Source: Sphingobacterium sp. ML3W (lineage in GTDB: Bacteria; Bacteroidota; Bacteroidia; Sphingobacteriales; Sphingobacteriaceae). From it: DNA of 64,000 bases. A program made the translations under genes and the position numbers. Shown one piece after another: positions 7,931-16,210 of this stretch (positions within the stretch are counted from its first letter, which is position 1; every line of letters begins with the position of its first letter). Below the pieces are notes generated by a model, which was given only the letters and a program-made list of their open reading frames with translations, had not been told where the DNA came from and searched no databases. Location of the stretch: contig NZ_CP009278.1 of assembly GCF_000747525.1 (NCBI RefSeq), positions 4,154,001 through 4,218,000 on the forward strand. The letters run 5' to 3'.

Positions 7931-10900
7931 CTAGAAGGATACAGATGCTCCGATCATGAATGTACGTGCTTGTGGATAGCGACCTGAGTCCATACCATAG
8001 CTATCCATACCAATCTCAGGATCCATACCCGTATATTTTGTCCACGTAAAAAGGTTACTTGCCGAGGCATATACTCTTAATTTTTGAACTTGATATTTCT
8101 TTGTCCACTCCATGGGCAGCGTATACCCAACAATTAAATTTTTCAAACGTAGGTAAGAACCGTCTTCCACATAGAAATCAGATACCTTAGAGAAATTACC
8201 ATTTGGATCAGTTACGGATACGCGTGGAATATCTGAATTGGTATTTGTTGGCGAATAGGCATTCTTGATATCTTCAAACATATTATAGGGTTGACCTGAT
8301 GCTGCATTCAATCCTGTATATTTTAATGCATTGAATAGCTTATTGCCTTGCACACCTTGGAAAAAGATATTGAAATCAAAGTTCTTATAGCTGGCATTAA
8401 AGGTAAGCCCATAATTGAAATCAGGATAGGCACTACCCAAAAACACGCGATCTTGGTCATTGATAGCTCCATCACCATTTTGATCTACAAATTTCATATC
8501 TCCAGCTTGTGCATCTGGCTGTATTTTTTGTCCATTGGTATTTTTGTACAGTTCGGCATCTTCCTGAGATCTAAAAAGTCCTGCTGTCTCTAAGCCATAA
8601 TATGAATAAAGTGGTTGTCCGGGTTGCACCATAATCGGACGAAGAATACCTCTGTAGTTATTTGACAAAAATTGATTTGGAAGTCCTGCAGCCAAATGCT
8701 CAACCTTATTATTGATCTTATTAATCGAAGCGCTTACATCGTATTGAAAAGCTGCATTGGATTTACTACTATAGCTAAGCGCAAGTTCGATACCGCTGTC
8801 TTTCACCAAACCTCCATTGACCGTTTTTGTCTTCACACCAGTGGTACTCGGTAGCGTGATATTCATAATCATATTATCTGTATTCTTGACAAAGTAGTCT
8901 GCATTCACTGTTAAACGATTGTTCAACATTCCCAGATCAATACCAATATTGGTTTGTTTTGATTCTGCCCAGGTTAGATCAGGGTTGGCCATCACTTCCT
9001 CGGCATATCCTGGCAAAAGGGATGGTTGATCACCAAACCAACCTTCTACACGTGATAATAATGGACTTACCGCAGTTGGATCTAATGACGCTAAATTACC
9101 CAATATACCATAGCTACCTCTCAATTTTAAAGTATTGATTACTTGGGAATCTGAAAGAAAAGATTCGCGATGGAGTGCCCATGCCCCAGATATGGCGCCA
9201 TAATTCTGAAAACGATTCTGAGAGGCAACCAGCGATGAACCGTCTCGTCTACCAATCAATGAAAGCATATAACGGCCATCATAATTATAATTAGCCCGAA
9301 ATAGATATGAAATCAATGCTTGCTTATACAATCCATCTTCAATGGGTCTAATATTACCCGCATTCACCATGTAACGATAAGTCTTGGATTCATCATCAAA
9401 ATTTTCTCCAGTGACATACGTATATTTTGTCTGTTTTTCTTGATACATATAACCTAATAAGCCATCGAAATGATGTTTATTAATATCCTTTTCATAGGTC
9501 AATGTCTGCTCTGCCAAGATATCTGTAAATCTTATCGTCTGTTGCGTCAAAGAGTTTGACATCACTGGTTTTCCAATCTCTGGCACTTTTGAAGTAAATT
9601 CCTTGTAATCGGTAAACTGCTTAGTATAGGCAAAATTGGATTTGAATTTTAATCCCGGCAATAATTTCATTTCTACATAGGGATTAATCAGTAGATTATG
9701 TACAGGATTGTCCACATCCAATCTACTTAAGTATGCAACAGGATTGATGACATCACCATAACTACCGGGACCATATTTTTCGGGAAGACCCGAAAATTTA
9801 CCATTAGTATCATAAACTGGAACATTTTGCGGATAGTGCAGCGCCGATAGAATAGCACCTGTATATCCAGAACTGGTATTTGCTCCCTGTCCATTTGTGA
9901 AACTATAAGCTATATTTTCACCTAACTTCATCCAAGGGGTAATCTGGGTTTGCGAATTCAGACGAAAATTATACCGTTTCCCATAGGTATTGATTAACAC
10001 TCCCTCTGCATCACGATAATTAAAAGCAGTATAGAATGAAGACTTCTCATTTCCTGCACTCGCTGACACATTGTAATCCTGAGTTTTTGCGGTACGAAAT
10101 ATTTCATTCATCCAATTAGTTCTGGTAATCTGCCCATCGGGATAAAGACTTGCATCAAAAGCGGGATCGCGTTTAACACCTGCATTATCTGCCGCCAAAT
10201 TAGAAACCATGGCGCGATCTACAGCATTAAGCGATTGCAACATATTGTGCGCCTTCTGTATCCCAAATTTAGCTTCGGCTTCAATTTTCAATTCGCCTGA
10301 CCGTCCTCCTTTTGTCGTGATCAAAATCACACCACCTGACGCACGAGCGCCATAAATAGCGGCAGCAGCATCTTTCAAAACACTGATTTCCTTGATATCA
10401 TTTGGATTTATCTGTGGTACACCATGAAAGATTGTTCCATCTACAACATATAATGGTTGCTCACCATTAATACCACCAAGTCCTCTGATATTTACTCGTG
10501 CTGCCGAAGTGGGATCACCACCTTCATTGGTGACTGTTACACCTGGGGTTTTTCCTTGGAGCACCTCACCTATTCCTGTAACCGAACGACTAGAAACGCC
10601 CTCAAGATTGGTCGAAGAAACAGAACCCGAAACTGTACTTTTTCGCTGTGTACCATAACCAACAACAACAACCTCTTCGAGTTGGCTTGCATCCTCTTCT
10701 AGTGTAATCTGTATACTATTACCAACAACCAGTTGCTCTAAGGTCTTATAGCCTATAAAACTAAAACGCAATGTCTCCCCTTGATTCGATGAGAGCTGGA
10801 ATTTACCGTTAGAATCCGTCACCACAGTTTTACCAGATTGAATGTTTTTAATCGTTACACCAGAAATAGCCTGCCCATTTGGCGATAAAACGGTTCCATT

Positions 10901-11017
10901 AATCTGATTCTGAAAAACCATGCTTCCGATTGTAGACGGGAAAGGCCTTTTTACGGAGAATGCTTGCCCTTGGGAAGTAATGCCAAGCATGAGTGGTAGT
11001 ATTAGTAATTTGTTCAT
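7931..11017 (-). CDS. SusC/RagA-family TonB-linked outer-membrane transporter
   Basis: 1028-aa TonB-dependent beta-barrel. After a signal peptide, residues about 40-115 form the carboxypeptidase-regulatory-like domain (NGTVLSPNGQAISGVTI... GKFQLSS). A TonB-box-like LEEVVVVGYGTQRKS follows, then the plug with NIRGLGGINGEQPLYVVDG and VLKDAAAAIYGARASGGVILITTK, both SusC signatures. The C-terminus ends in the aromatic SVSF expected of a barrel strand. There is no STN domain, so it is probably not a signal transducer. It leads the operon SusC-SusD-phosphodiesterase/phosphatase. A TACTTTCG element (minus strand, 11039-11046) just upstream could be a minus-seven box, but no TTG is placed correctly. 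The substrate is inferred to be a phosphorylated compound. Confidence 0.93.
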   Translation of the reverse strand: MNKLLILPLMLGITSQGQAFSVKRPFPSTIGSMVFQNQINGTVLSPNGQAISGVTIKNIQSGKTVVTDSNGKFQLSSNQGETLRFSFIGYKTLEQLVVGNSIQITLEEDASQLEEVVVVGYGTQRKSTVSGSVSSTNLEGVSSRSVTGIGEVLQGKTPGVTVTNEGGDPTSAARVNIRGLGGINGEQPLYVVDGTIFHGVPQINPNDIKEISVLKDAAAAIYGARASGGVILITTKGGRSGELKIEAEAKFGIQKAHNMLQSLNAVDRAMVSNLAADNAGVKRDPAFDASLYPDGQITRTNWMNEIFRTAKTQDYNVSASAGNEKSSFYTAFNYRDAEGVLINTYGKRYNFRLNSQTQITPWMKLGENIAYSFTNGQGANTSSGYTGAILSALHYPQNVPVYDTNGKFSGLPEKYGPGSYGDVINPVAYLSRLDVDNPVHNLLINPYVEMKLLPGLKFKSNFAYTKQFTDYKEFTSKVPEIGKPVMSNSLTQQTIRFTDILAEQTLTYEKDINKHHFDGLLGYMYQEKQTKYTYVTGENFDDESKTYRYMVNAGNIRPIEDGLYKQALISYLFRANYNYDGRYMLSLIGRRDGSSLVASQNRFQNYGAISGAWALHRESFLSDSQVINTLKLRGSYGILGNLASLDPTAVSPLLSRVEGWFGDQPSLLPGYAEEVMANPDLTWAESKQTNIGIDLGMLNNRLTVNADYFVKNTDNMIMNITLPSTTGVKTKTVNGGLVKDSGIELALSYSSKSNAAFQYDVSASINKINNKVEHLAAGLPNQFLSNNYRGILRPIMVQPGQPLYSYYGLETAGLFRSQEDAELYKNTNGQKIQPDAQAGDMKFVDQNGDGAINDQDRVFLGSAYPDFNYGLTFNASYKNFDFNIFFQGVQGNKLFNALKYTGLNAASGQPYNMFEDIKNAYSPTNTNSDIPRVSVTDPNGNFSKVSDFYVEDGSYLRLKNLIVGYTLPMEWTKKYQVQKLRVYASASNLFTWTKYTGMDPEIGMDSYGMDSGRYPQARTFMIGASVSF

Positions 11018-11586
11018 ATGTTACTGAAAGTGTTTCGGCGAAAGTAGAAAACCCCAATTACCCGAACATTAATCCTATGTTAAGAAAGTATGAACAGCTC
11101 TTTAATCCTTTTGAATCAAACATTTATTTTACAATTTAGATGATCGTGTCCAGTATTTACCTTGTCAATAAACCTCATCCGATTAGAAAATTCGATTTAG
11201 TACACGATTAATCGCTATTTTCTTATCTCATAATTTAAACTGAAATAACAGAATTGATTCCAGTTGTTCAACAAATTCTGATCACCCTGTATTTAAAAAA
11301 ATAATTTTCGTTTGTTATATCAATGGACTTTTTAAAAAATACTGGGCGATACCTAAACATCTTAAAAGGTAATTCCATCCATTGGAAAACAGACATTATA
11401 AAATCAACTGCATATAGTTGAAATCCATAAGATTTAGTATTTTGATGCATGCCATTAACCCTTAAACTATAAGAAGGAAAAGGGAAATTAAAGTTAATGG
11501 CATGACGAATTAATGAGTATAAAAAGCCTTATCAATAAGAACAGGATCGCACCATCATAAAAATTAAAAAAAACCTGACCATAATA
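11018..11586. other. Intergenic region upstream of SusC and tRNA-Lys
   Basis: About 570 bp with no convincing gene. A 60-codon minus frame (11268-11450) has no recognisable motif. The segment holds a 12-bp inverted repeat, listed separately, and presumably the SusC promoter near 11030-11100. Confidence 0.5.
11448..11504. repeat. 12-bp inverted repeat with 33-nt spacer
   Basis: CATGCCATTAAC at 11448-11459 and its exact reverse complement at 11493-11504. The 33-nt spacer is purine-rich on plus and has no second clear stem. It lies about 125 bp before tRNA-Lys and about 430 bp upstream of the SusC gene. Its role is unknown; an operator or the remnant of a small element are possibilities. Confidence 0.5.
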
Positions 11587-11617
11587 TTTGATTTTATAAA
11601 AATCTAACTTACATTTG
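11587..11617 (+). promoter_or_regulatory. Bacteroidota-type promoter of tRNA-Lys
   Basis: TTTG at 11587-11590, 19 bp, then TACATTTG at 11610-11617, an exact fit to TAnnTTTG. The predicted transcription start is a few bases before the mature tRNA start at 11630. Consensus and spacing are established for Bacteroides and Flavobacterium. Confidence 0.75.
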
Positions 11618-11629
11618 ATTATACTGAAT

Positions 11630-11702
11630 GACTTTGTAGCTCAGCTGGTAGAGCAATTGACTCTTAATCAATGGGTCGAGGGTTCGAACCCCTCCGAGGT
11701 CA
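11630..11702 (+). tRNA. tRNA-Lys (anticodon CUU)
   Basis: A complete 73-nt cloverleaf can be folded by eye. The acceptor arm GACTTTG pairs with CGAGGTC with G-U pairs, and A is the discriminator. The D arm contains AGCTCAGCTGGTAGAGC. The anticodon stem is ATTGA/TCAAT around loop CTCTTAA, giving anticodon CTT. The T arm is GAGGG-TTCGAAC-CCCTC. The CCA end is not encoded. A matching promoter lies just upstream and a hairpin follows. Confidence 0.97.
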
Positions 11703-11709
11703 CTGAATA

Positions 11710-11731
11710 GGCTTCTCTATATAGAGAAGCC
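11710..11731 (+). terminator. Intrinsic terminator after tRNA-Lys
   Basis: Perfect 22-bp palindrome starting 8 bp after the tRNA (GGCTTCTCTAT and its complement, 11710-11720 with 11721-11731), followed by CATTTTAA. With a real loop of about 4 nt the stem is 9 bp. The T-run is modest. Confidence 0.7.
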
Positions 11732-11824
11732 CATTTTAACACCTATTGACCGTAAATACCAATACCTATTATAAATTTCTCAAGGGAATAATCAAATCAC
11801 CATTGTTTTTGTTAGATTTAGCAC

Positions 11825-12481
11825 ATGAAGCTTATCATATTTGATTTAGACGGAACATTGTTAGACACACTTCAAGATTTGGGCGATAGCTGCAATAGGA
11901 TACTTGAGGAATATGGCTATCCAATTCACCCTCTTCAATCTTACAAAAAATTTGTTGGTAATGGAGTTCGAACTCTTATCGAACGAGCATTACCTGTAAA
12001 TGCAAGAACAGACGATACCATAACACGTCTACTTGTCGCATTCAAGGAACGATATGAAGAGAAGGCTGATAACTGTACGCAACCATATGCTGGCATCATG
12101 CATTTATTACAGACACTTAAATCATCTGGTTATCTGATTTCGATTGCTTCCAATAAATATCATGAGGCTGTTATTCCATTGGTAGAAAAGTATTTTCCTG
12201 AGATTTCATTTGATCTAATCTTAGGGCATCGAGCGGGGCATCCTGCTAAACCAGATGCACATATTGTGTTCGACACGCTCAATAGATTAAACATACAACC
12301 TGCTGATTGTTGTTATGTAGGTGACTCTTCTGTGGATATGGATACTGCTAAAAATGCAGGAGTATGTGCAATCGGTGTGTCATGGGGCTTTCGAGATGAA
12401 GAAGAGTTAACAAGACATGGAGCAGATTATATTATTGATGAACCCCAACAACTCTTGGATATTTTGAAATCGTCTTTATAA
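11825..12481 (+). CDS. HAD-superfamily hydrolase, phosphoglycolate phosphatase-like
   Basis: 218-aa cytoplasmic phosphatase of HAD subfamily IA. Motif I is FDLDGTLLDT with nucleophile Asp7 and Asp9. A helical cap occupies residues about 16-80. Motif II is the ASNK segment, motif III is the Lys in GHPAKPDAH, and motif IV is VGDSSVDMDTAKNAG. This set and length match Gph/PGP-type phosphatases, which hydrolyse 2-phosphoglycolate, although the group includes many general sugar-phosphate and nucleotidases. Start ATG 11825. It converges with the flavin monooxygenase gene, separated by only 30 bp with no obvious terminator between them. Confidence 0.85.
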   Translation: MKLIIFDLDGTLLDTLQDLGDSCNRILEEYGYPIHPLQSYKKFVGNGVRTLIERALPVNARTDDTITRLLVAFKERYEEKADNCTQPYAGIMHLLQTLKSSGYLISIASNKYHEAVIPLVEKYFPEISFDLILGHRAGHPAKPDAHIVFDTLNRLNIQPADCCYVGDSSVDMDTAKNAGVCAIGVSWGFRDEEELTRHGADYIIDEPQQLLDILKSSL

Positions 12482-12511
12482 TATTAATTGATATCGCTAT
12501 AACCCGAGCTA

Positions 12512-13963
12512 TTATTCCGAGGGATTTTTCTTTACACATCTTCCCCTAGGTTCATCGCCCTCAAGGAGTACAATTTCAGAATGTAGAAATTTTGCAGCAT
12601 CTGCTGAATCTTTTACCTTGGAGGTACTGCGAGCTATCATTTCTGATTCATATTCTATTAATACACTTTGCCTCAATCCCGCTTTTTTCCAGTGGGATGA
12701 CCGACATCCTCTTGAGATATCCCGAGCCAATTCGAGTGCATCTAGCAACGCCTGATTCGCTCCTTGTCCTTTGAATGGACTCATAGGATGGGCAGCATCG
12801 CCAATCAGTGTTACTTTCCCACCTTTCTTTAACAATTCTGCGTCGAGCAATTCTCGGTCATACACCGGATATCCCGAAACTTGAGCTTCCAAGGTAGCTG
12901 CTAAAATCTGAGGAATTGGATCGTGCCACGGTGTCCTAAGGCACGCTTCTTCTTTGAGTGCTTGAGGTCCTTTAGCACTTAAGAGTTTGGCTTCGTCTTC
13001 TGGGATTGGAAAACTTAATTGCCACATCACCGAATCTGATGTATATGGCATGATATAAATTCGTTCGTTTCCGTTTGCAGTTTGAAATACCGTAGCTGAG
13101 TCAAGCAAAGAACTTTTAAGATCTCCAAGCGCTGCCAAAGGACAAATACCTAATATCACCATACAGCCTAGATAACGTAAGGGTGTAATATCCTCACCAA
13201 TCAACAACCTTCGCACTGAACTTCGAATACCATCTGCTCCAACCACAAGGTCTGCTCTAACATTCTTTATCTCCCCATCCACTTGAAAACTTAGCCCAAC
13301 CCCCTTGTCTTCAGAATCCTTAAAATCTACTAACTGATGTCCCCATTGTACCGCATGATGATCACCGAGCTGCTTTAGAAGCGCTAAGCGCAGAGATTGT
13401 CGAGAAATATGGACATTGGAGCGTTTAGCAGACGTTTCTACATCCGAGGGTATCCACTTTCGCATTCCCCATTCACCAATCACTTTTCCTTCTGTCGTAT
13501 GAACAACATGCTTTGTTGAGATCACCCCTTCTTCTAACGAAAAAATGCCCAATCCCGCAATCGCTTTACTTGCTTGCTGTAAAGTCAGCCCGTAACCCTG
13601 CGACCTGGCATTGAAATCGCTGTCGCGCTCATAGAGGGTAAACGGGATGCCGCGATGTAAACAGGCCACTGCTAAAGCTACTCCTCCAATACCGCCTCCA
13701 ATAATAGCCACGTGTGGAAAATTTTCGTTGTCTGCAATCGGGTGGCTTGCAGATTGTATCAAACCAGTTCCGCTGCAGTTGAGGCATGTATATAGGTGTC
13801 CCTTTGGGCGAACTGGAGCTATTCCTTCGCCATTTGTTTTTTCATATTGATTCCATGCTTCTTGATAGCTTAGCCGTACTTTCTTGCTAATTTTCCGACT
13901 TTTCTTACCGCGCCCTTGACATTCCTGGCAGATACACCACCTTGCTCCTTCTTTTTTTTCCAC
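12512..13963 (-). CDS. FAD-dependent monooxygenase with N-terminal DnaJ-like zinc-binding module
   Basis: 483-aa predicted cytoplasmic flavoprotein hydroxylase of the PHBH/UbiH class. The FAD Rossmann motif VAIIGGGIGG is at residues 85-94, the DG motif is VGADGIRSSVRR, and the GD motif is LIGDAAHPMSPFKGQGANQAL. Ahead of the flavin domain, residues 10-67 carry two CxxCxGxG motifs (Cys12/Cys15 and Cys60/Cys63), as in the DnaJ zinc region, joined by a basic linker. The catalytic part is the usual 380-400 aa; the extra 80 residues explain the greater length. The start is GTG at 13963 with a purine-rich stretch very close by and no upstream ATG, so the exact start is uncertain. Substrate unknown; distant similarity to Tet(X)-type enzymes is limited to shared FAD motifs. 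Confidence 0.85.
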   Translation of the reverse strand: MEKKEGARWCICQECQGRGKKSRKISKKVRLSYQEAWNQYEKTNGEGIAPVRPKGHLYTCLNCSGTGLIQSASHPIADNENFPHVAIIGGGIGGVALAVACLHRGIPFTLYERDSDFNARSQGYGLTLQQASKAIAGLGIFSLEEGVISTKHVVHTTEGKVIGEWGMRKWIPSDVETSAKRSNVHISRQSLRLALLKQLGDHHAVQWGHQLVDFKDSEDKGVGLSFQVDGEIKNVRADLVVGADGIRSSVRRLLIGEDITPLRYLGCMVILGICPLAALGDLKSSLLDSATVFQTANGNERIYIMPYTSDSVMWQLSFPIPEDEAKLLSAKGPQALKEEACLRTPWHDPIPQILAATLEAQVSGYPVYDRELLDAELLKKGGKVTLIGDAAHPMSPFKGQGANQALLDALELARDISRGCRSSHWKKAGLRQSVLIEYESEMIARSTSKVKDSADAAKFLHSEIVLLEGDEPRGRCVKKNPSE

Positions 13964-14173
13964 TCCTATTTTTTAACTTTTCGTCTCTATTTTAAGAAAT
14001 ACTTAACCATATAGTCCGCAATAAGATAATACTGACCACGAAGTTAACGATTACTATTTAATGCATATAAGTTTATACTTTTTCAGCATACTGTAGCTTG
14101 TGATATTGAAGCAAAAATAAGATAAATAATGGGGAGGACTCTTGGTTTACCCGTAAAAATTGTCTGTAAAAAA

Positions 14174-14201
14174 ACAAGGGCAATGTTAACATTGCCCTTG
14201 T
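14174..14201 (-). terminator. Intrinsic terminator after the second SusC/SusD operon
   Basis: Perfect 28-bp palindrome, 14 bp per arm, starting 8 bp beyond the SusD stop. On the minus strand it is followed by TTTTTTACAG. Its position marks SusD as the last gene of the operon. Confidence 0.88.
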
Positions 14202-14209
14202 AATTGTTA

Positions 14210-16198
14210 TTAATCTATTGCTCCTTCGTTGGCCGTTATAGGCCAACCTGGATTTTGGTAAAGGGTTGAGCTTGAAGCTGAACCATCTGTCGATGTAATC
14301 GTAAAATGTTGGACTGCAATGGGATTTAAGTAGTGTGCATTGGCCCACTTGTAACCATTCAATACTAAGTTATTCGCCGAGTTATTGATGCGATAGGGGC
14401 GTAGGTATAAGCTTTCTGATTTAGCTGATACATTGGCCGTTTTCCCTGGCGTATTGGGTTCGACTAGCGTGGAAACACCTGAAGTATTGACATACCAATG
14501 TTCCATATCGCTCCATAGTTTGAAACCTTCGACGATGTAAGGCGACGATTTTAACTGATCAAGTGCGCGCCATCTCTTTAGATCTTGGTAGCGGAAACCT
14601 TCGGCAACCAATTCTAATCTGCGTTCTCGACGAATATTGAACAGAATCTTATCGGAAAGTAAAGTACCTGAACTATAAGCTCCAAAATCATCTTTGGCTT
14701 CTTCATTCATATCAGTATTATTAACCGTATGCATAAAGTCTTGATTGACACCTGCTCGATTGCGGATTTTTTGCCAATATGCTGAAGCCTTAGCATCGAT
14801 AAAATTATTTTTAAGATAACTTGCTTCTAAATAATTTAAATAAGCTTCTGTAGCTCGAAATGTAATGGAACCTGTAGAGCCCGCTGATCCCGGAAGTTGT
14901 GCAGCTAAGTAACTCATACCTTTTTTAAGTGCATAACCTGTAACATATCTGGTTTCTGCAATATCCAAAATAGCTGGATTTGACTCCAAAATTGGTGTGC
15001 CATCGGTATTCATTTTATCTTTTACGCGTAATTCTCCAGGTGCTTTCATAAAAATCTGCAATCTATTATCTCGGCCTGCTTTGATGTTTTTAAAATCGTC
15101 ATCACCTAGATAACCTGATCCATTAGCATATATAGGAAGTCCATTGGCCATGGTAAAGGATTCCACTAAGCCTTTGGTATAACCCGAGTTTCCACCGTTT
15201 TGGTTCATATAATGATTCACATTATGTGTAACGCCCAATGAAAACGAGTAGGATCTCCACATCAATACCTCTGAATAGTTAGACATATCGACATCCGAAA
15301 ACATGTTGTAATATGGATTGTTAGACGAATTTTGGCCATCATCCTTGATATTGGCAACTAATTCAACTTTATCTGCAACTTGTTCTGCCGCAGCCATAGA
15401 TTCGGATAAGAAAAAGTTGATTTCTTCGGCCAGATTGATACTGAAATTGGGGTGCGATTGTGCTCCTGGCCATCCTGGGCCTCCGGGTACTCGTGCAGTA
15501 TTGCCATGGTACTTCAACCAGCTTCCCTCATATAGTCCAACTCTCGATTTAAACAGAAGCGCTACATCTTTAGAGATACGATTTTTACCATTGGGTGGAG
15601 AGACATTGAGCAAATTAATGGCAGAATCCAAATCCGCTAAAATAAATCGGGCTACTTCATTTCGAGGATTTCTCACCGATGCCGCTGTCAATTGGCCCAT
15701 ATTGTCAATCAATGTATTTTTGACAATCGGGAAATCACCTAGATTCTGTAGCTTACTGAAATATTCAAATGCTCTCAAAAAATAGGCTTCACCAATATAG
15801 TGTTCAATATTAGGAAGGTTACCGGTTAACTTATTGGATTTCCATTTTGGAAGAACCATTTCTAAAAAGTAATTAATATGGCGGATACGTGTAAAATCGT
15901 AATCTCCGCCTGTTGCAGAAACTTTAAACTCTCCTGGTACCCATATGGTGCTGTAACCACTTGCTACCTGATTGTCAGTGTGATTATCTAGCACGAATGT
16001 TCCCATACCCCAACCTGCATGTGAAGGGAAATTATACCGTGTCACGGTATAGGTGGCCAGATCTGCTTCAGTATTTAGGTACTCCTTGGGTGTGACATCG
16101 GCTAATGGAGCGCGATCTAAATATTTATTACAAGCTCCCAAAAAGATACTTCCTATGGATAACCCTACTAATCCTATTGTATATTTTATATGTTTCAT
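14210..16198 (-). CDS. SusD/RagB-family nutrient-binding outer-membrane lipoprotein
   Basis: 662-aa surface lipoprotein. The signal ends in a lipobox LGAC (Cys23) followed by NKYLDRAPL, typical of SusD. Further signatures are AYFLRAFEYFSKLQNLGDFPIV (the N-terminal helical core) and RRERRLELVAEGFRYQDLKRW near the C-terminus. It is longer than the common 500-550 aa, which suggests an enlarged ligand-binding region. The gene begins 12 bp after the stop of the SusC gene and is the final gene of the sigma/anti-sigma/SusC/SusD operon. It should form the lid of that transporter. Ligand unknown, and no degradative enzyme is linked to it. Confidence 0.92.
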   Translation of the reverse strand: MKHIKYTIGLVGLSIGSIFLGACNKYLDRAPLADVTPKEYLNTEADLATYTVTRYNFPSHAGWGMGTFVLDNHTDNQVASGYSTIWVPGEFKVSATGGDYDFTRIRHINYFLEMVLPKWKSNKLTGNLPNIEHYIGEAYFLRAFEYFSKLQNLGDFPIVKNTLIDNMGQLTAASVRNPRNEVARFILADLDSAINLLNVSPPNGKNRISKDVALLFKSRVGLYEGSWLKYHGNTARVPGGPGWPGAQSHPNFSINLAEEINFFLSESMAAAEQVADKVELVANIKDDGQNSSNNPYYNMFSDVDMSNYSEVLMWRSYSFSLGVTHNVNHYMNQNGGNSGYTKGLVESFTMANGLPIYANGSGYLGDDDFKNIKAGRDNRLQIFMKAPGELRVKDKMNTDGTPILESNPAILDIAETRYVTGYALKKGMSYLAAQLPGSAGSTGSITFRATEAYLNYLEASYLKNNFIDAKASAYWQKIRNRAGVNQDFMHTVNNTDMNEEAKDDFGAYSSGTLLSDKILFNIRRERRLELVAEGFRYQDLKRWRALDQLKSSPYIVEGFKLWSDMEHWYVNTSGVSTLVEPNTPGKTANVSAKSESLYLRPYRINNSANNLVLNGYKWANAHYLNPIAVQHFTITSTDGSASSSTLYQNPGWPITANEGAID

Positions 16199-16210
16199 AA
16201 ATTGATGTTC

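Noticed and set aside
7835..11186. 13-bp sequence CTAATCGGATGAG and its complement on both sides of the SusC gene (7835-7847 and 11174-11186)
   Set aside because: In a 64-kb AT-rich window many 13-bp matches are expected by chance; no extension or symmetry supports a shared site.
11268..11450. 60-codon minus-strand frame in the intergenic region before tRNA-Lys
   Set aside because: No motif, signal or ribosome-binding site; composition resembles the surrounding noncoding AT-rich DNA.
14073..14348. 91-codon minus frame at the end of the second SusD gene
   Set aside because: Overlaps the SusD 3' end in another frame and crosses its terminator; no supporting motif.
15318..15785. 155-codon plus frame inside the second SusD gene
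   Set aside because: Antisense to a clear SusD coding sequence and without recognisable domains.
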